DNA of 18,028 bases from assembly GCA_002499345.1 (NCBI GenBank), contig DALF01000038.1, forward strand, positions 1 through 18,028. Reading direction: 5' to 3'. This DNA is from Euryarchaeota archaeon UBA170 (GTDB lineage Archaea > Thermoplasmatota > Poseidoniia > Poseidoniales > Thalassarchaeaceae). The position numbers were made by a program, and so were the translations under genes. The notes beneath the pieces were generated by a model that was not told the origin of the DNA, did no database searches, and worked only from the letters and a program-made list of their open reading frames with translations. Shown here piece after piece: positions 1 to 7,755 of this stretch. How positions within the stretch are numbered: the first letter of the stretch is position 1; each line of letters begins with the position of its first letter.

Positions 1-67
1 TATCGAGATAGATTCTAGAACACAAGCAATTGTTGACACGATCAAGAAGATGGGGGTTTCATCATGA
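1..67 (+). CDS. ribE: Riboflavin synthase (bacterial alpha type), C-terminal fragment
   Basis: Partial gene cut by the window edge; only about 21 C-terminal residues are visible, read in the frame starting at base 2 and ending at TGA 65-67. They read IEIDSRTQAIVDTIKKM and then a short tail. This closely resembles the end of bacterial-type riboflavin synthase (E. coli: VNIEIDPQTQAVVDTVERVL), the trimeric enzyme that dismutates two 6,7-dimethyl-8-ribityllumazines to riboflavin. The stop overlaps the start of lumazine synthase (ATGA), which supplies its substrate, so context and sequence agree. The assignment rests on a short fragment, but the match is distinctive. The archaeal-type (lumazine-synthase-like) riboflavin synthase does not end this way. 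Confidence 0.82.
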   Translation, partial: IEIDSRTQAIVDTIKKMGVSS

Positions 68-465
68 GCAGGAGGATTGCAATTGTATGTGGGTCATTCC
101 ATAAATCGGAAGTTCAGAGGATGCTAGAATGGGCATCAAATGAAGCAAGTAAGAACGGGCTTACAGTTGAGGAGGTTGTATGGGTGCCAGGGGCTATGGA
201 AGTGCCTCTGGCTCTCGATCGATTATTGTCCAGAGATGATATTGAGGGAGCGGCCTGTCTTGGAATCATCGAGAAGGGGCAAACTCAACACGGACTTGCT
301 ATGGGCCAGGCCGTAATCAAATCAATTGTAGAGCTTCAAATTATTCATGAGAAGCCCGTAGGATTGGGCATAATCGGTCCTGGGGCAGAGCCGGAGCACA
401 TTGAACCAAGGTTAGAGCCTCATGCTAGAGCGGCCATAGCTGCAGTTTGTGCCATGATTGAGTGA
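64..465 (+). CDS. ribH: 6,7-dimethyl-8-ribityllumazine synthase, archaeal type
   Basis: Penultimate step of riboflavin synthesis: condenses 5-amino-6-ribitylamino-uracil with 3,4-dihydroxy-2-butanone-4-phosphate in the cytoplasm, usually as an icosahedral or pentameric assembly. At 133 aa it is the short form typical of archaea. Visible family motifs are the N-terminal strand IAIVCGSFH (5-13), VPGAMEVPLAL (41-51) and LGIIEKGQTQHGLAMGQ (66-82), with His76 in the position of the proton-transferring active-site histidine, then a C-terminal GPGAEPEH...PHARAA segment. The ATG at 64 overlaps the upstream riboflavin synthase stop by 4 nt, pointing to translational coupling. The pathway genes thus end here as ribE-ribH. 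Confidence 0.93.
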   Translation: MSRRIAIVCGSFHKSEVQRMLEWASNEASKNGLTVEEVVWVPGAMEVPLALDRLLSRDDIEGAACLGIIEKGQTQHGLAMGQAVIKSIVELQIIHEKPVGLGIIGPGAEPEHIEPRLEPHARAAIAAVCAMIE

Positions 466-505
466 TTATTAGAGAGGCATAGTTGAAGGGCGTCCCCCCA
501 TTGGG

Positions 506-1441
506 GTGTTCGTGACAGGTGTAGTACGTAAGGTGATAATAATTGGTTCGGGGCCTGCTGGATACACAGCAGGACTGTATTCCGCTAGAGCTCTATTGGA
601 GCCACTAATGTTTGCAGGATACATGTCAGGAGGGCAGTTAATGCTGACCTCTGATATTGAAAATTTTCCAGGATACCCTCAGGGAATTGGAGGTCCTGAG
701 ATGATGATGGAATTGCGTGAGCAGGCCGAGAGATTTGGCCTAGAGGTACAGGACAAGAATGTTGAGAAGGTTGACCTCGATAGCAGACCTTATCGCGTCT
801 GGGTCGAAGGGGAAGAGTACAGAGCTGAATCGATAATTATCTGTACGGGGGCTGAATCGATATGGCTTGGAGTCGAAGGGGAAGAAGCTCAGAAGGGAAG
901 AGGGATTTCTACCTGTGCAACATGCGATGGTGCATTCTTCAAAGATGAAGAGGTAATCGTTGTCGGAGGAGGAGACTCTGCCATGGAAGAAGCCACTTTC
1001 CTGACTAGATTTGCCAAAAGGGTCACTATTGTTCACCGTAGAGATGTTTTTAGGGCTTCTAAAGTAATGTATGAAAGAGCTGTAAATCATGAGAAAATAG
1101 AGATAAAGACATTCAAGAATGTGAGTTCTTGGCTTTCAGATGATAATGGACTTACTGGAGCTGTTTTAGAGGATCCCCGGGATGGCAGCAAGGAAAATAT
1201 TGACTGTACGGGAGCTTTCATTGCCATTGGGCATAAGCCAATTACAAAATTCCTAGAAGGGCAAATTGAGACAGATTCTAGTGGCTATATATTGCACAAG
1301 GAAAATACCATGACTAGTAAAGATGGTGTCTTTGCGGCAGGGGATGTAGTCGATACCAGATATCGTCAGGCGATTACAGCGGCGGGAATGGGTTGCCAAG
1401 CGGCCATAGATGCGGAGAAGTGGCTGGAAAGCCAGCATTGA
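506..1441 (+). CDS. trxB: Thioredoxin reductase (NADPH, FAD-dependent)
   Basis: Flavoprotein disulfide reductase passing electrons from NADPH through FAD to a thioredoxin. All parts of the low-molecular-weight TrxB family are present in order: the FAD dinucleotide fold GSGPAGYTAGLYSARA near residues 14-29, the redox-active CATC at C137/C140, the NAD(P)H fold GGGDSAMEEA from residue 154, HRRDVFRA from residue 177 (the HRR favours NADPH), and the C-terminal FAD motif FAAGDVVDTRYRQAITAAG. Length 311 aa is normal. The start is uncertain: GTG codons at 506, 512 and 533 are in frame. A GTG at 512 would have a GGGGTG sequence close upstream, and homologues usually start only a few residues before KVIIIGSGPAG. 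It follows ribH by about 40 nt in the same direction. Confidence 0.93.
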   Translation: MFVTGVVRKVIIIGSGPAGYTAGLYSARALLEPLMFAGYMSGGQLMLTSDIENFPGYPQGIGGPEMMMELREQAERFGLEVQDKNVEKVDLDSRPYRVWVEGEEYRAESIIICTGAESIWLGVEGEEAQKGRGISTCATCDGAFFKDEEVIVVGGGDSAMEEATFLTRFAKRVTIVHRRDVFRASKVMYERAVNHEKIEIKTFKNVSSWLSDDNGLTGAVLEDPRDGSKENIDCTGAFIAIGHKPITKFLEGQIETDSSGYILHKENTMTSKDGVFAAGDVVDTRYRQAITAAGMGCQAAIDAEKWLESQH

Positions 1442-1448
1442 CATTTTT

Positions 1449-1455
1449 GGAGGAT
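1449..1455 (+). promoter_or_regulatory. Shine-Dalgarno site of the MoeB/UbaA-like gene
   Basis: GGAGGAT lies 7 nt before the ATG at 1463 and complements the usual archaeal 16S rRNA 3' end. It fixes this start and shows that at least some internal operon genes here use SD-led initiation. Confidence 0.75.
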
Positions 1456-1462
1456 AAGGACA

Positions 1463-2590
1463 ATGTCCTTCTTGCCCACGGGGCGTGACGTGAAACATGA
1501 GCTTTCGGAGGAGAATCGTCGAAGATATGCTAGACATTTGGTACTTCCGAGTGTCGGTGAAGAAGGCCAGATTAGGCTACTCAATTCATCCGTCCTCGTA
1601 GTTGGCGCGGGTGGCCTAGGCTCTCCTGCAATGATGTATCTAGCAGCCGCTGGGGTTGGCAGAATAGGGATAATGGATGATGATTTCGTGGAAGAATCTA
1701 ATCTTCAGAGGCAGATCATCCATTCTACCTCCTCAATTGGAGATGCTAAAGCAAATTCTGCGGCCGAGAGAATCAGTTTACTAAATCCGGGAATAGAAGT
1801 GATTTCCATAGTGGGCAGATTGGATGAGAGTAATGCTAAGTCCGTGATTAAAGGATATGATATTGTCATAGATGGAACTGATAATTTTGCCTCTAGGTAT
1901 CTTATAGGAGATGTATGTGAAATATTGGAAAAGCCATGGGTATTCGGCAGTATTCATCGATTCGAAGGTCAGGTATCAACATTCAATTTTGAGAATGGGC
2001 CCAACTATAGGGATCTTTTTCCTGAATCCCCGCCTCCTGAATTAGCTCCAAATTGTTCTGAAGCGGGAGTTCTTGGAGTACTTCCAGGGATTGTGGGAAC
2101 TATTCAGGCTACTGAAGCTATCAAAGTCATACTTGGCATAGGGGACGTTCTAAGTGGCAAGCTTCTGACAATAGATTCTCTAACAATGATTACTAGGGTC
2201 CTGTCATTCGGTTCAGACTCGAGAAGGAGCCGTGGCTCTGGAATTGGAAAGGAGGGGAAGTCTTTGAAGTCTGTATCGCCAGTAGAATTTGTTAGACTAA
2301 AGAATGAGGGATGGAATCCATTCCTTCTAGATGTTAGGTCTGAATCTGAGGAGTCGATTACATCGATAGAGGGTACTGACCTGAGAATCACACATACATC
2401 GGTCCCAGCTAGATATGAAGAAATTCCAACGGACAGGGATATCGTGGTATACTGTAGGACCGGAGGTAGATCGGGCGCAGTAGTAAGGTTCCTTGGCCAA
2501 TCGGGATACGATTCTGAACGAGTTTTGAATTTAGAAGGAGGAGTTCATCTCTGGTCTGATACGGTTGATTCTTCAATTATTAAGTATTAA
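1463..2590 (+). CDS. MoeB/ThiF/UbaA-type adenylyltransferase with C-terminal rhodanese domain
   Basis: E1-like enzyme that adenylates the C-terminal glycine of a ubiquitin-fold sulfur carrier (MoaD, ThiS or SAMP type), with a rhodanese domain that can hand over sulfur for thiocarboxylate formation. This serves molybdopterin synthesis and/or tRNA thiolation. Visible: ATP loop GAGGLGSP (48-55), ESNLQRQIIH (78-87) with the catalytic Arg, GTDN (138-141), catalytic-type Cys198 in APNCSEAGVLG, then a rhodanese domain from about residue 270 with active-site loop CRTGGRS (C331). The domain layout equals eukaryotic MOCS3/Uba4. Oddity: the CxxC pairs that bind structural zinc in MoeB are missing; the first is NYRD (181-184), and no second pair occurs near residues 240-260. 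Such zinc-less members are known. A partner sulfur carrier is not in the window. A Moco role fits the Mo enzyme downstream but is inferred. Confidence 0.88.
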   Translation: MSFLPTGRDVKHELSEENRRRYARHLVLPSVGEEGQIRLLNSSVLVVGAGGLGSPAMMYLAAAGVGRIGIMDDDFVEESNLQRQIIHSTSSIGDAKANSAAERISLLNPGIEVISIVGRLDESNAKSVIKGYDIVIDGTDNFASRYLIGDVCEILEKPWVFGSIHRFEGQVSTFNFENGPNYRDLFPESPPPELAPNCSEAGVLGVLPGIVGTIQATEAIKVILGIGDVLSGKLLTIDSLTMITRVLSFGSDSRRSRGSGIGKEGKSLKSVSPVEFVRLKNEGWNPFLLDVRSESEESITSIEGTDLRITHTSVPARYEEIPTDRDIVVYCRTGGRSGAVVRFLGQSGYDSERVLNLEGGVHLWSDTVDSSIIKY

Positions 2591-2618
2591 ATGTGGTTTT
2601 ATTTATTCTAGTACAACG

Positions 2619-2658
2619 TTTTTTTGTGGTATTTACAATAAAATATTATGATTTTTTT
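2619..2658 (+). terminator. Probable T-run terminator of the ribE-ribH-trxB-moeB-like unit
   Basis: Two runs of seven T's (2619-2625, 2652-2658) lie just after the stop at 2590 with no obvious GC stem. Archaeal RNA polymerase can terminate on T-rich tracts without a hairpin. Position and composition support this; no transcript data are available. Confidence 0.45.
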
Positions 2659-2690
2659 GATATATTCTCAATAAAATAATAAATTGCGGT

Positions 2691-2701
2691 AAAAATATAA
2701 T
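2691..2701 (+). promoter_or_regulatory. Candidate TATA box upstream of the fused E1 gene
   Basis: AAAAATATAAT resembles the archaeal TATA element. With a start site about 25 nt downstream, transcription would begin near 2720-2726. That places the ATG at 2746, not the earlier in-frame GTG at 2704, as first usable start. A GGAG at 2738-2741 could serve as a weak SD. An alternative box near 2671-2684 would instead suit a leaderless GTG at 2704. Confidence 0.45.
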
Positions 2702-2745
2702 CAGTGAAACGAATAATTGTTGTACTAAATACTCTTCGGAGTACC

Positions 2746-5613
2746 ATGTCTGGACGTCAGGGGATATGGAAGTGCCCAAATTGTGGGAAGCATCAGGCAT
2801 GGAAAGTAAGAAGCTCCTCAACGACCAAACTAGATAGAAAATGTATAGAATGTGACAATAGGATAAGGGTCACTCTAGACAGGTCTTCCTCAGGCCAAGG
2901 AAGGAAAGAATCTGTTGAAATATGGGAAAGATCGCCTAAATTGGCAGATGAAGAATTGAGTAGGGAAATCAGATTAAGAGACTCTCAAGGAGAGGCTAGT
3001 GTACCAAATGAAGATAATGGGCCTAGGATAGTTCATAGTCAATCTGGATTGGCACAAATTTTTGCCGAAAAATGGAAACCTCTGGAAGGGCTCTATTTTC
3101 CTAGTAAAGTGGACTGTAAAATAATACGTTCTGAGCTTCTTAGATTCATTTCTGAGAGGAACGAGGGTTATTTGCACTTGGTTGCAGAATGTTGGGACGC
3201 TATGGATAAGCCGTCTCTATTCGGAGGCCTTGACTTCCATGAATTCAGCACCAGATTTGAGGAACGGATACTTGAAAATCTTTCTCAGAGAATTTTAGAG
3301 CCGCATTTGATTGATATCAGAGAGATGGAAGTAATGCCTAGGAGAAGGGGCGTGACCCATATTGGTAGAAGATCGATAAGGCTGGCTCTGGACATCAGAA
3401 TTTGCTTACGTAGAATTGCATATTATCATTCCATAACAATCGAACAGCGAATGGATTGGCAGAGATGGATGCTAAGAACCAGAATAGTTGATGAGCATCT
3501 AAAAGATCTATTTACGAATGGACTGGAAATGCAAGATGGCAGTAAGTTCACAGGCAAGGGATTCAGATCGACATGGCAAGAAGGGGTCGTTGCGTGTGCA
3601 TCAGCGATGACCAGGGCAGTGGACCTACCAAGTTTGGAAGCGGACTATGCTGATGTCATTGCCCCAATGATTCGAGATACTGGATTGGCCATGGCCATGG
3701 GGCAGACCCCAACGGAGGTCTTCGCGGCTCAGATGGGCAAGGCAGAGTCTTACATGGACGGGGGAAGCCCTGGATCGGGAGGGCGGGATCTCCATATTGG
3801 AAATTGGGAGAAGAGGGTTTTGCCCCCTACTGCCCCTCTGCCGACTGCCAGTGCTACCACTACGGGAATAGCTCTAGCGGCGCAGAGACTTGGCGTTTCA
3901 CGTTTTCATTTGGCCCCTGTTGGGGAAGGATGCAGTAGCAGTGGAGAGTTCTGGGAGGCGATGAACCTCGCCGGCACCCGTGGCCTACCGATATGTTACA
4001 TGATCCAAAATAATCAGATAGCTTTGGATACATTTGTTATTGGACAATCGGGCGCGGAGACTTTTGGAGATAAGGGTGCCGCGATGGGGATTCCATCATG
4101 GACCATTGATGGTTCCGATCCTGGACAATTCTACGCATCTACAGCAGTGGCCAGAGAGATCGCACTGTCAGGAGGCGGATCCACCTTGATCCATGTCGAA
4201 ACAATGAGGGGGTGTGGGCATGCCCATCACCATGACGACCTCTATCTTGGTTCTGTCACCGGAACTCCCCCTGGTTATGTACATAGGGAACTACTAGAAT
4301 ATTGGTCGGAGAAGGATCCGATTCCCAATCATCATGAGTTACTAATTAGGAATGGCTGTGGCGAGAAATTACTGTCCGAGATGGAGGCAGATGAGAGGCA
4401 GATGATTGATAATTGCAGAAATGAGATGGAGGCAATGCCTTGGCCAGAGGGCCATTCTGTGGGAGAAGGGGTGACCAGCATAACTGATGCACGGAGTCAC
4501 GCTCAGCAAATCAGCGACTTGGATCAACAGGCTTCGATTTCTGAATCCCCACTAAGTTCCGGTGAAGAATCTTTAATTTTTTCAGAAGCTTCAAACTCTT
4601 GGACATTTAGTAGATCTATTCAAAATGCAATGGTAGAGATTGCTGAAACTTACGGCGACAAAGTTGTATTCATGGGCGAAGATATGGAAATAGCAGGTGC
4701 CTTCGGAATGAATTTGCCTCTCAAAGCAAGGGGCCATGAGGATAAACTTCTGGATATGCCCCTGTCCGAGGCGATTATAATTCACTCAGCGACCGGAGCC
4801 GCTTTGGGTGGGATGAGGCCTGTTGCAGAAATTCAATTCGGTGGCTTCGCGGCATTGGCCATGAATCCCCTGATTAATAATGCGGCGCAATTGAGATGGA
4901 GATGGGGGGCTGAAGTTCCATTGACTGTAAGAATCCCATTGGGGGCCAAAACAAGAAGCGGGCCATTTCATGCGAATATGATCGAATCTTGGTTTACCAA
5001 CGATCCAGGGCTAGTCATAGCTTTCCCGAGTAATCCTCAAGATGCATATGATCTCATGATAGAGGGGCATTCAATTCCCGATCCGGTTCTCTTCTTGGAA
5101 CATATAGGACTTTACGGCCTCAGAGGAGGTAAAACTGGTTGGGGTGATTCGATTAATCAGATAGTTGATACTGAATCAGTAAAGGGAAGATTATCCTCGG
5201 GTGAGCTGTCAATAGGCAAGGCTAGTATCATCAGAGGAGGCGTTGACCTGACAATTATCACTTGGGGGGCGATGGTCCATGTGGCACTGGAGGCCGCTAG
5301 ACGCGCGTCTAAAGAAGGATTTGAGGTAGAAGTGATAGATTTGAGAACAATACAGCCTTTCGATGAGAGGACTTGTATCGAGTCTGTGAATAGGACTGGT
5401 AGAATGATTATTCTACAAGAAGCTCAATGGACTGGAGGAATCGGCCACACGATAAGTAGCAGAATCATAGAGCAGTCTTTTTGGAGTCTTGAATGCGCAC
5501 CTGTGGTAATAGGTGCTTTAGACACTCCAGTACCTTTTTCACCCTCCCTAGAAGACCACACTGTTCCAACAGTTGATTTGGTATTAAGGCACATAATCAG
5601 ATCGTGTGGCTGA
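2746..5613 (+). CDS. Fused alpha-beta 2-oxoacid dehydrogenase E1 with N-terminal zinc ribbon
   Basis: ThDP-dependent E1 that decarboxylates a 2-oxoacid and transfers the acyl group to a lipoyl E2 (pyruvate or branched-chain type; substrate not decidable here). Counting from ATG 2746 (955 aa), the layout is: zinc ribbon CPNC (10-13) and CIEC (33-36); a stretch of roughly 150-180 residues I do not recognise; an E1-alpha domain with the ThDP motif GEG (393-395) ... NN (422-423); a linker rich in Asp/Glu/Ser; and an E1-beta domain from about 619 with GED (644-646) and DMPLSEA. Alpha and beta are normally separate subunits in dimeric-type complexes; alpha-beta fusions are known, but the zinc-ribbon extension is not part of the standard family. 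E2 and E3 genes are not in the window. A GTG at 2704 would add 14 residues. The exchanger gene follows in the same direction. Confidence 0.87.
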   Translation: MSGRQGIWKCPNCGKHQAWKVRSSSTTKLDRKCIECDNRIRVTLDRSSSGQGRKESVEIWERSPKLADEELSREIRLRDSQGEASVPNEDNGPRIVHSQSGLAQIFAEKWKPLEGLYFPSKVDCKIIRSELLRFISERNEGYLHLVAECWDAMDKPSLFGGLDFHEFSTRFEERILENLSQRILEPHLIDIREMEVMPRRRGVTHIGRRSIRLALDIRICLRRIAYYHSITIEQRMDWQRWMLRTRIVDEHLKDLFTNGLEMQDGSKFTGKGFRSTWQEGVVACASAMTRAVDLPSLEADYADVIAPMIRDTGLAMAMGQTPTEVFAAQMGKAESYMDGGSPGSGGRDLHIGNWEKRVLPPTAPLPTASATTTGIALAAQRLGVSRFHLAPVGEGCSSSGEFWEAMNLAGTRGLPICYMIQNNQIALDTFVIGQSGAETFGDKGAAMGIPSWTIDGSDPGQFYASTAVAREIALSGGGSTLIHVETMRGCGHAHHHDDLYLGSVTGTPPGYVHRELLEYWSEKDPIPNHHELLIRNGCGEKLLSEMEADERQMIDNCRNEMEAMPWPEGHSVGEGVTSITDARSHAQQISDLDQQASISESPLSSGEESLIFSEASNSWTFSRSIQNAMVEIAETYGDKVVFMGEDMEIAGAFGMNLPLKARGHEDKLLDMPLSEAIIIHSATGAALGGMRPVAEIQFGGFAALAMNPLINNAAQLRWRWGAEVPLTVRIPLGAKTRSGPFHANMIESWFTNDPGLVIAFPSNPQDAYDLMIEGHSIPDPVLFLEHIGLYGLRGGKTGWGDSINQIVDTESVKGRLSSGELSIGKASIIRGGVDLTIITWGAMVHVALEAARRASKEGFEVEVIDLRTIQPFDERTCIESVNRTGRMIILQEAQWTGGIGHTISSRIIEQSFWSLECAPVVIGALDTPVPFSPSLEDHTVPTVDLVLRHIIRSCG

Positions 5614-5661
5614 CCAAGGTTGATTGGAAACGGTCATGAGTGTAATTGGTACGCGGTAACC

Positions 5662-6585
5662 ATGGATTGGGTGCTAGTCATAGCAGGATTCATCCTCTTG
5701 ATGAGTGGAGGGGAGGTCATAGTACAGGGGGCGATTGTTATCGCTAGGAGAATGCGTGTCCCGCCTTTACTGATTGGATTCACCATAGTTGCCGTGGGAA
5801 CATCTCTTCCAGAATTAGCTGTCTCCCTAGAAGCGGTTGCTGGAAACCAACCAGACTTGGCGATAGGCGGAGTTATGGGGTCGAATGTAGCGAATGTGAT
5901 GCTTGTTCTTGGTACGGCTTCAATGCTAGGTGCGGCTAGCGACCCAGGGGTGGGAGTTAGAAGAGATGCCAAAGCAATGATGTTCGCCTCAATGATGCTC
6001 CTAGGAGCTGTTTACTTAGGAGAAATAAGTAGGTCTTTTGGTGGATTAATGCTGATTTGTCTAGTTGCCTACTATGTATACTCATACGTCAACACCAACC
6101 AGGAGGAGTCGGAGATTGAAGATAGTTGGGTACCTGACAATATTACGATAGCGGCCCTAGTGACTGTCATAGGAGGGGTACTTATCTGGAAGGGTGCCGA
6201 TTTCCTGATAGAAGGAGCTACTGGGATCGCCTCAAGTATGGGAATCTCAGAGGCAATTATCGGACTTTCAGTGGTTGCATTGGGAACATCACTTCCAGAA
6301 CTAGCGGTAACCATAGTGGCCGGATTACGAGGCCAAGGTGGTGTTGCAGTGGGTAATGTATTGGGATCCAATATGATGAATATTTTTGGAATATTGGGTA
6401 TAACAGCTCTGATAGGAGGAGGGATTTCTGTGAACCCGGGATTTGCAGAAAGGGACATATGGGTAATGCTACTAACTTCTGGACTGGTCGCGGCAATGCT
6501 ACTTGATGGAAGAGAGATTGGCCGGAGGACCGGTTTTTCTATGGTTGCCGGTTATATTTTGTACATGGCATACCTCTACCTCTAA
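5662..6585 (+). CDS. CaCA-family Na+/Ca2+ exchanger (YrbG-like)
   Basis: Integral membrane cation antiporter that probably expels Ca2+ in exchange for Na+ (or H+/K+, undecided). Two homologous halves are plain. The alpha-1 repeat has GTSLPE at 46-51 and GSN at 73-75; the alpha-2 repeat has GTSLPE at 208-213 and GSN at 235-237. Both show the same 27-residue spacing, as expected for the inverted duplicated fold with the two ion-binding glutamates E51 and E213. Around ten hydrophobic segments are visible, with an acidic hydrophilic loop (about 145-160) between the halves. I chose ATG 5662, giving 307 aa and a membrane segment right at the N-terminus. A TTG at 5620 would add a hydrophilic 14-residue stretch not expected in the family. 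It lies about 50 nt after the E1 gene. Confidence 0.92.
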   Translation: MDWVLVIAGFILLMSGGEVIVQGAIVIARRMRVPPLLIGFTIVAVGTSLPELAVSLEAVAGNQPDLAIGGVMGSNVANVMLVLGTASMLGAASDPGVGVRRDAKAMMFASMMLLGAVYLGEISRSFGGLMLICLVAYYVYSYVNTNQEESEIEDSWVPDNITIAALVTVIGGVLIWKGADFLIEGATGIASSMGISEAIIGLSVVALGTSLPELAVTIVAGLRGQGGVAVGNVLGSNMMNIFGILGITALIGGGISVNPGFAERDIWVMLLTSGLVAAMLLDGREIGRRTGFSMVAGYILYMAYLYL

Positions 6586-6603
6586 GACAGGTCACCCAGT
6601 CCA

Positions 6604-7755
6604 ATGCTCATGGTCGACTTCGTTTTGAGTGAGGAGCAACGTATGCTTCAGCAACTTGCAAGAGATTTTGCCGAGGATGAAATCAAGCCTAATGCGGGTA
6701 AATGGGACAGCAATAGTCAGTTTCCAAGAGATTGTATAAAGAAAGCCAGTGATTCTGGTCTTTTGACTCTTAAAATTCCAGAAAAATATGGAGGCGGGGG
6801 GATGGGCTCCTTTGAGGAAGTTTTAGTCTGTGAAGAATTTGGAGCTGGTGACCCGGGTTTCGCCACTGCCTGCGGCAGCACCATGCTAGCATCATACCCC
6901 ATCCTCACTGGAGGCACAGAAGACCAGAAAGAAAGGTACATGACGAAGGTTTCAGAGGGTTGCATCGCATCATATTGCGTTACTGAGCCGGGTGCTGGGA
7001 GTGATGTCCAATCCATACAGACAGAAGCAACAAAAGATGGTGATGATTACATTATCAATGGTAGCAAGATGTGGATTACTGGGGCAGGGTACGCCGACTG
7101 GTTCTTCGTTCTAGCTTACACTGATAAAAAAGCGGGATACCGGGGAATGAGTGGTTTCATTGTCGATTCCTCATCTCCCGGAATAGAGCTGGGGAAGAAA
7201 GAAGAAAATATGGGTCAGAGGTGCTCTGACACTAGATCTGTAACTTTCAACAATGTCAGAGTACCTTCCGATAATCTTGTGGGGGGGGAGGAAAACGGGG
7301 GATGGATGAATGCAATGAAGGCTTTCGACCTATCTCGACCAACAATCTCGGCTCATGCCGTAGGAAATGCCAGAGGCGCATTAGAAGAGGCTATTGAATA
7401 CTCAATTGATAGGAGTGCTTTCGGCAAGCCCATCTTTAAACACCAGGCAATATCATTCATGTTAGCTGATATGGCTACCAAAGTAGAGGCGGCCAGACTA
7501 CTGACTTGGAAGGCGGCTTTGAAATGTGACTCAGGAGAGAGAAATACGCTCGAGGCTGCTCATGCAAAGAGATTCGCTGCTGATATGGCCATGGAAGTTA
7601 CTACTGATGCTGTCCAGATTTTTGGAGGGTACGGATACTCAGAAGAGTACCCAGTAGCCCGAAGGATGAGAGGCGCCAAGGTCGTACAAATCTTCGAAGG
7701 GTCTAGTCAGATTCAGAGACTAATAATTGGAAGAGAGATGATTCGTGAGAAATAG
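6604..7755 (+). CDS. Acyl-CoA dehydrogenase
   Basis: FAD enzyme that alpha,beta-dehydrogenates an acyl-CoA, passing electrons to ETF. The full 383-aa family fold is visible: N-terminal helical part starting DFVLSEEQRMLQ, the FAD/substrate motif CVTEPGAGSD in the middle, KMWITGAG for the beta domain, RSAFGKPI in the C-terminal helices, and the end QIFGGYGYSEEYP...IFEGSSQIQR, with Glu365 at the usual catalytic-base position of short/branched-chain members. The exact chain preference cannot be read. Start may be ATG 6604 or ATG 6610; the latter is closer to the family norm. It follows the exchanger by 18 nt and overlaps the next gene by up to 11 nt, so co-transcription is likely. A role in fatty-acid or branched-chain amino-acid breakdown would fit the upstream E1, but that is inference. 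Confidence 0.93.
   Translation: MLMVDFVLSEEQRMLQQLARDFAEDEIKPNAGKWDSNSQFPRDCIKKASDSGLLTLKIPEKYGGGGMGSFEEVLVCEEFGAGDPGFATACGSTMLASYPILTGGTEDQKERYMTKVSEGCIASYCVTEPGAGSDVQSIQTEATKDGDDYIINGSKMWITGAGYADWFFVLAYTDKKAGYRGMSGFIVDSSSPGIELGKKEENMGQRCSDTRSVTFNNVRVPSDNLVGGEENGGWMNAMKAFDLSRPTISAHAVGNARGALEEAIEYSIDRSAFGKPIFKHQAISFMLADMATKVEAARLLTWKAALKCDSGERNTLEAAHAKRFAADMAMEVTTDAVQIFGGYGYSEEYPVARRMRGAKVVQIFEGSSQIQRLIIGREMIREK

Larger units (their letters stand above)
2591..2703. other. AT-rich intergenic gap with T-runs and TATA-like boxes
   Basis: This 113-nt stretch is strikingly AT-rich compared with its flanks. It holds two 7-T runs on the + strand (2619-2625 and 2652-2658), which suit archaeal intrinsic termination of the cofactor operon, followed by TATA-like sequences near 2671-2684 and 2691-2701. 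It most likely separates two transcription units. No gene is evident on either strand. Confidence 0.6.

Noticed and set aside
2704..2745. GTG 2704 as the start of the fused E1
   Set aside because: It lies directly behind the best TATA-like box, so it would probably precede the transcript start; ATG 2746 with a GGAG upstream is more likely, though a leaderless GTG start cannot be fully excluded.
5634..6496. Long open frames on the minus strand opposite the Na+/Ca2+ exchanger
   Set aside because: They are Pro/Thr/Ser-rich mirror translations of a hydrophobic coding sequence, with no start signals or recognisable domains; the + strand gene is certain.
6604..7755. Acyl-CoA dehydrogenase as part of the same aromatic pathway as the HCR-like enzyme
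   Set aside because: It is about 5 kb away, separated by an opposite-strand gene, and its sequence gives no sign of aromatic or dicarboxylic CoA specificity.
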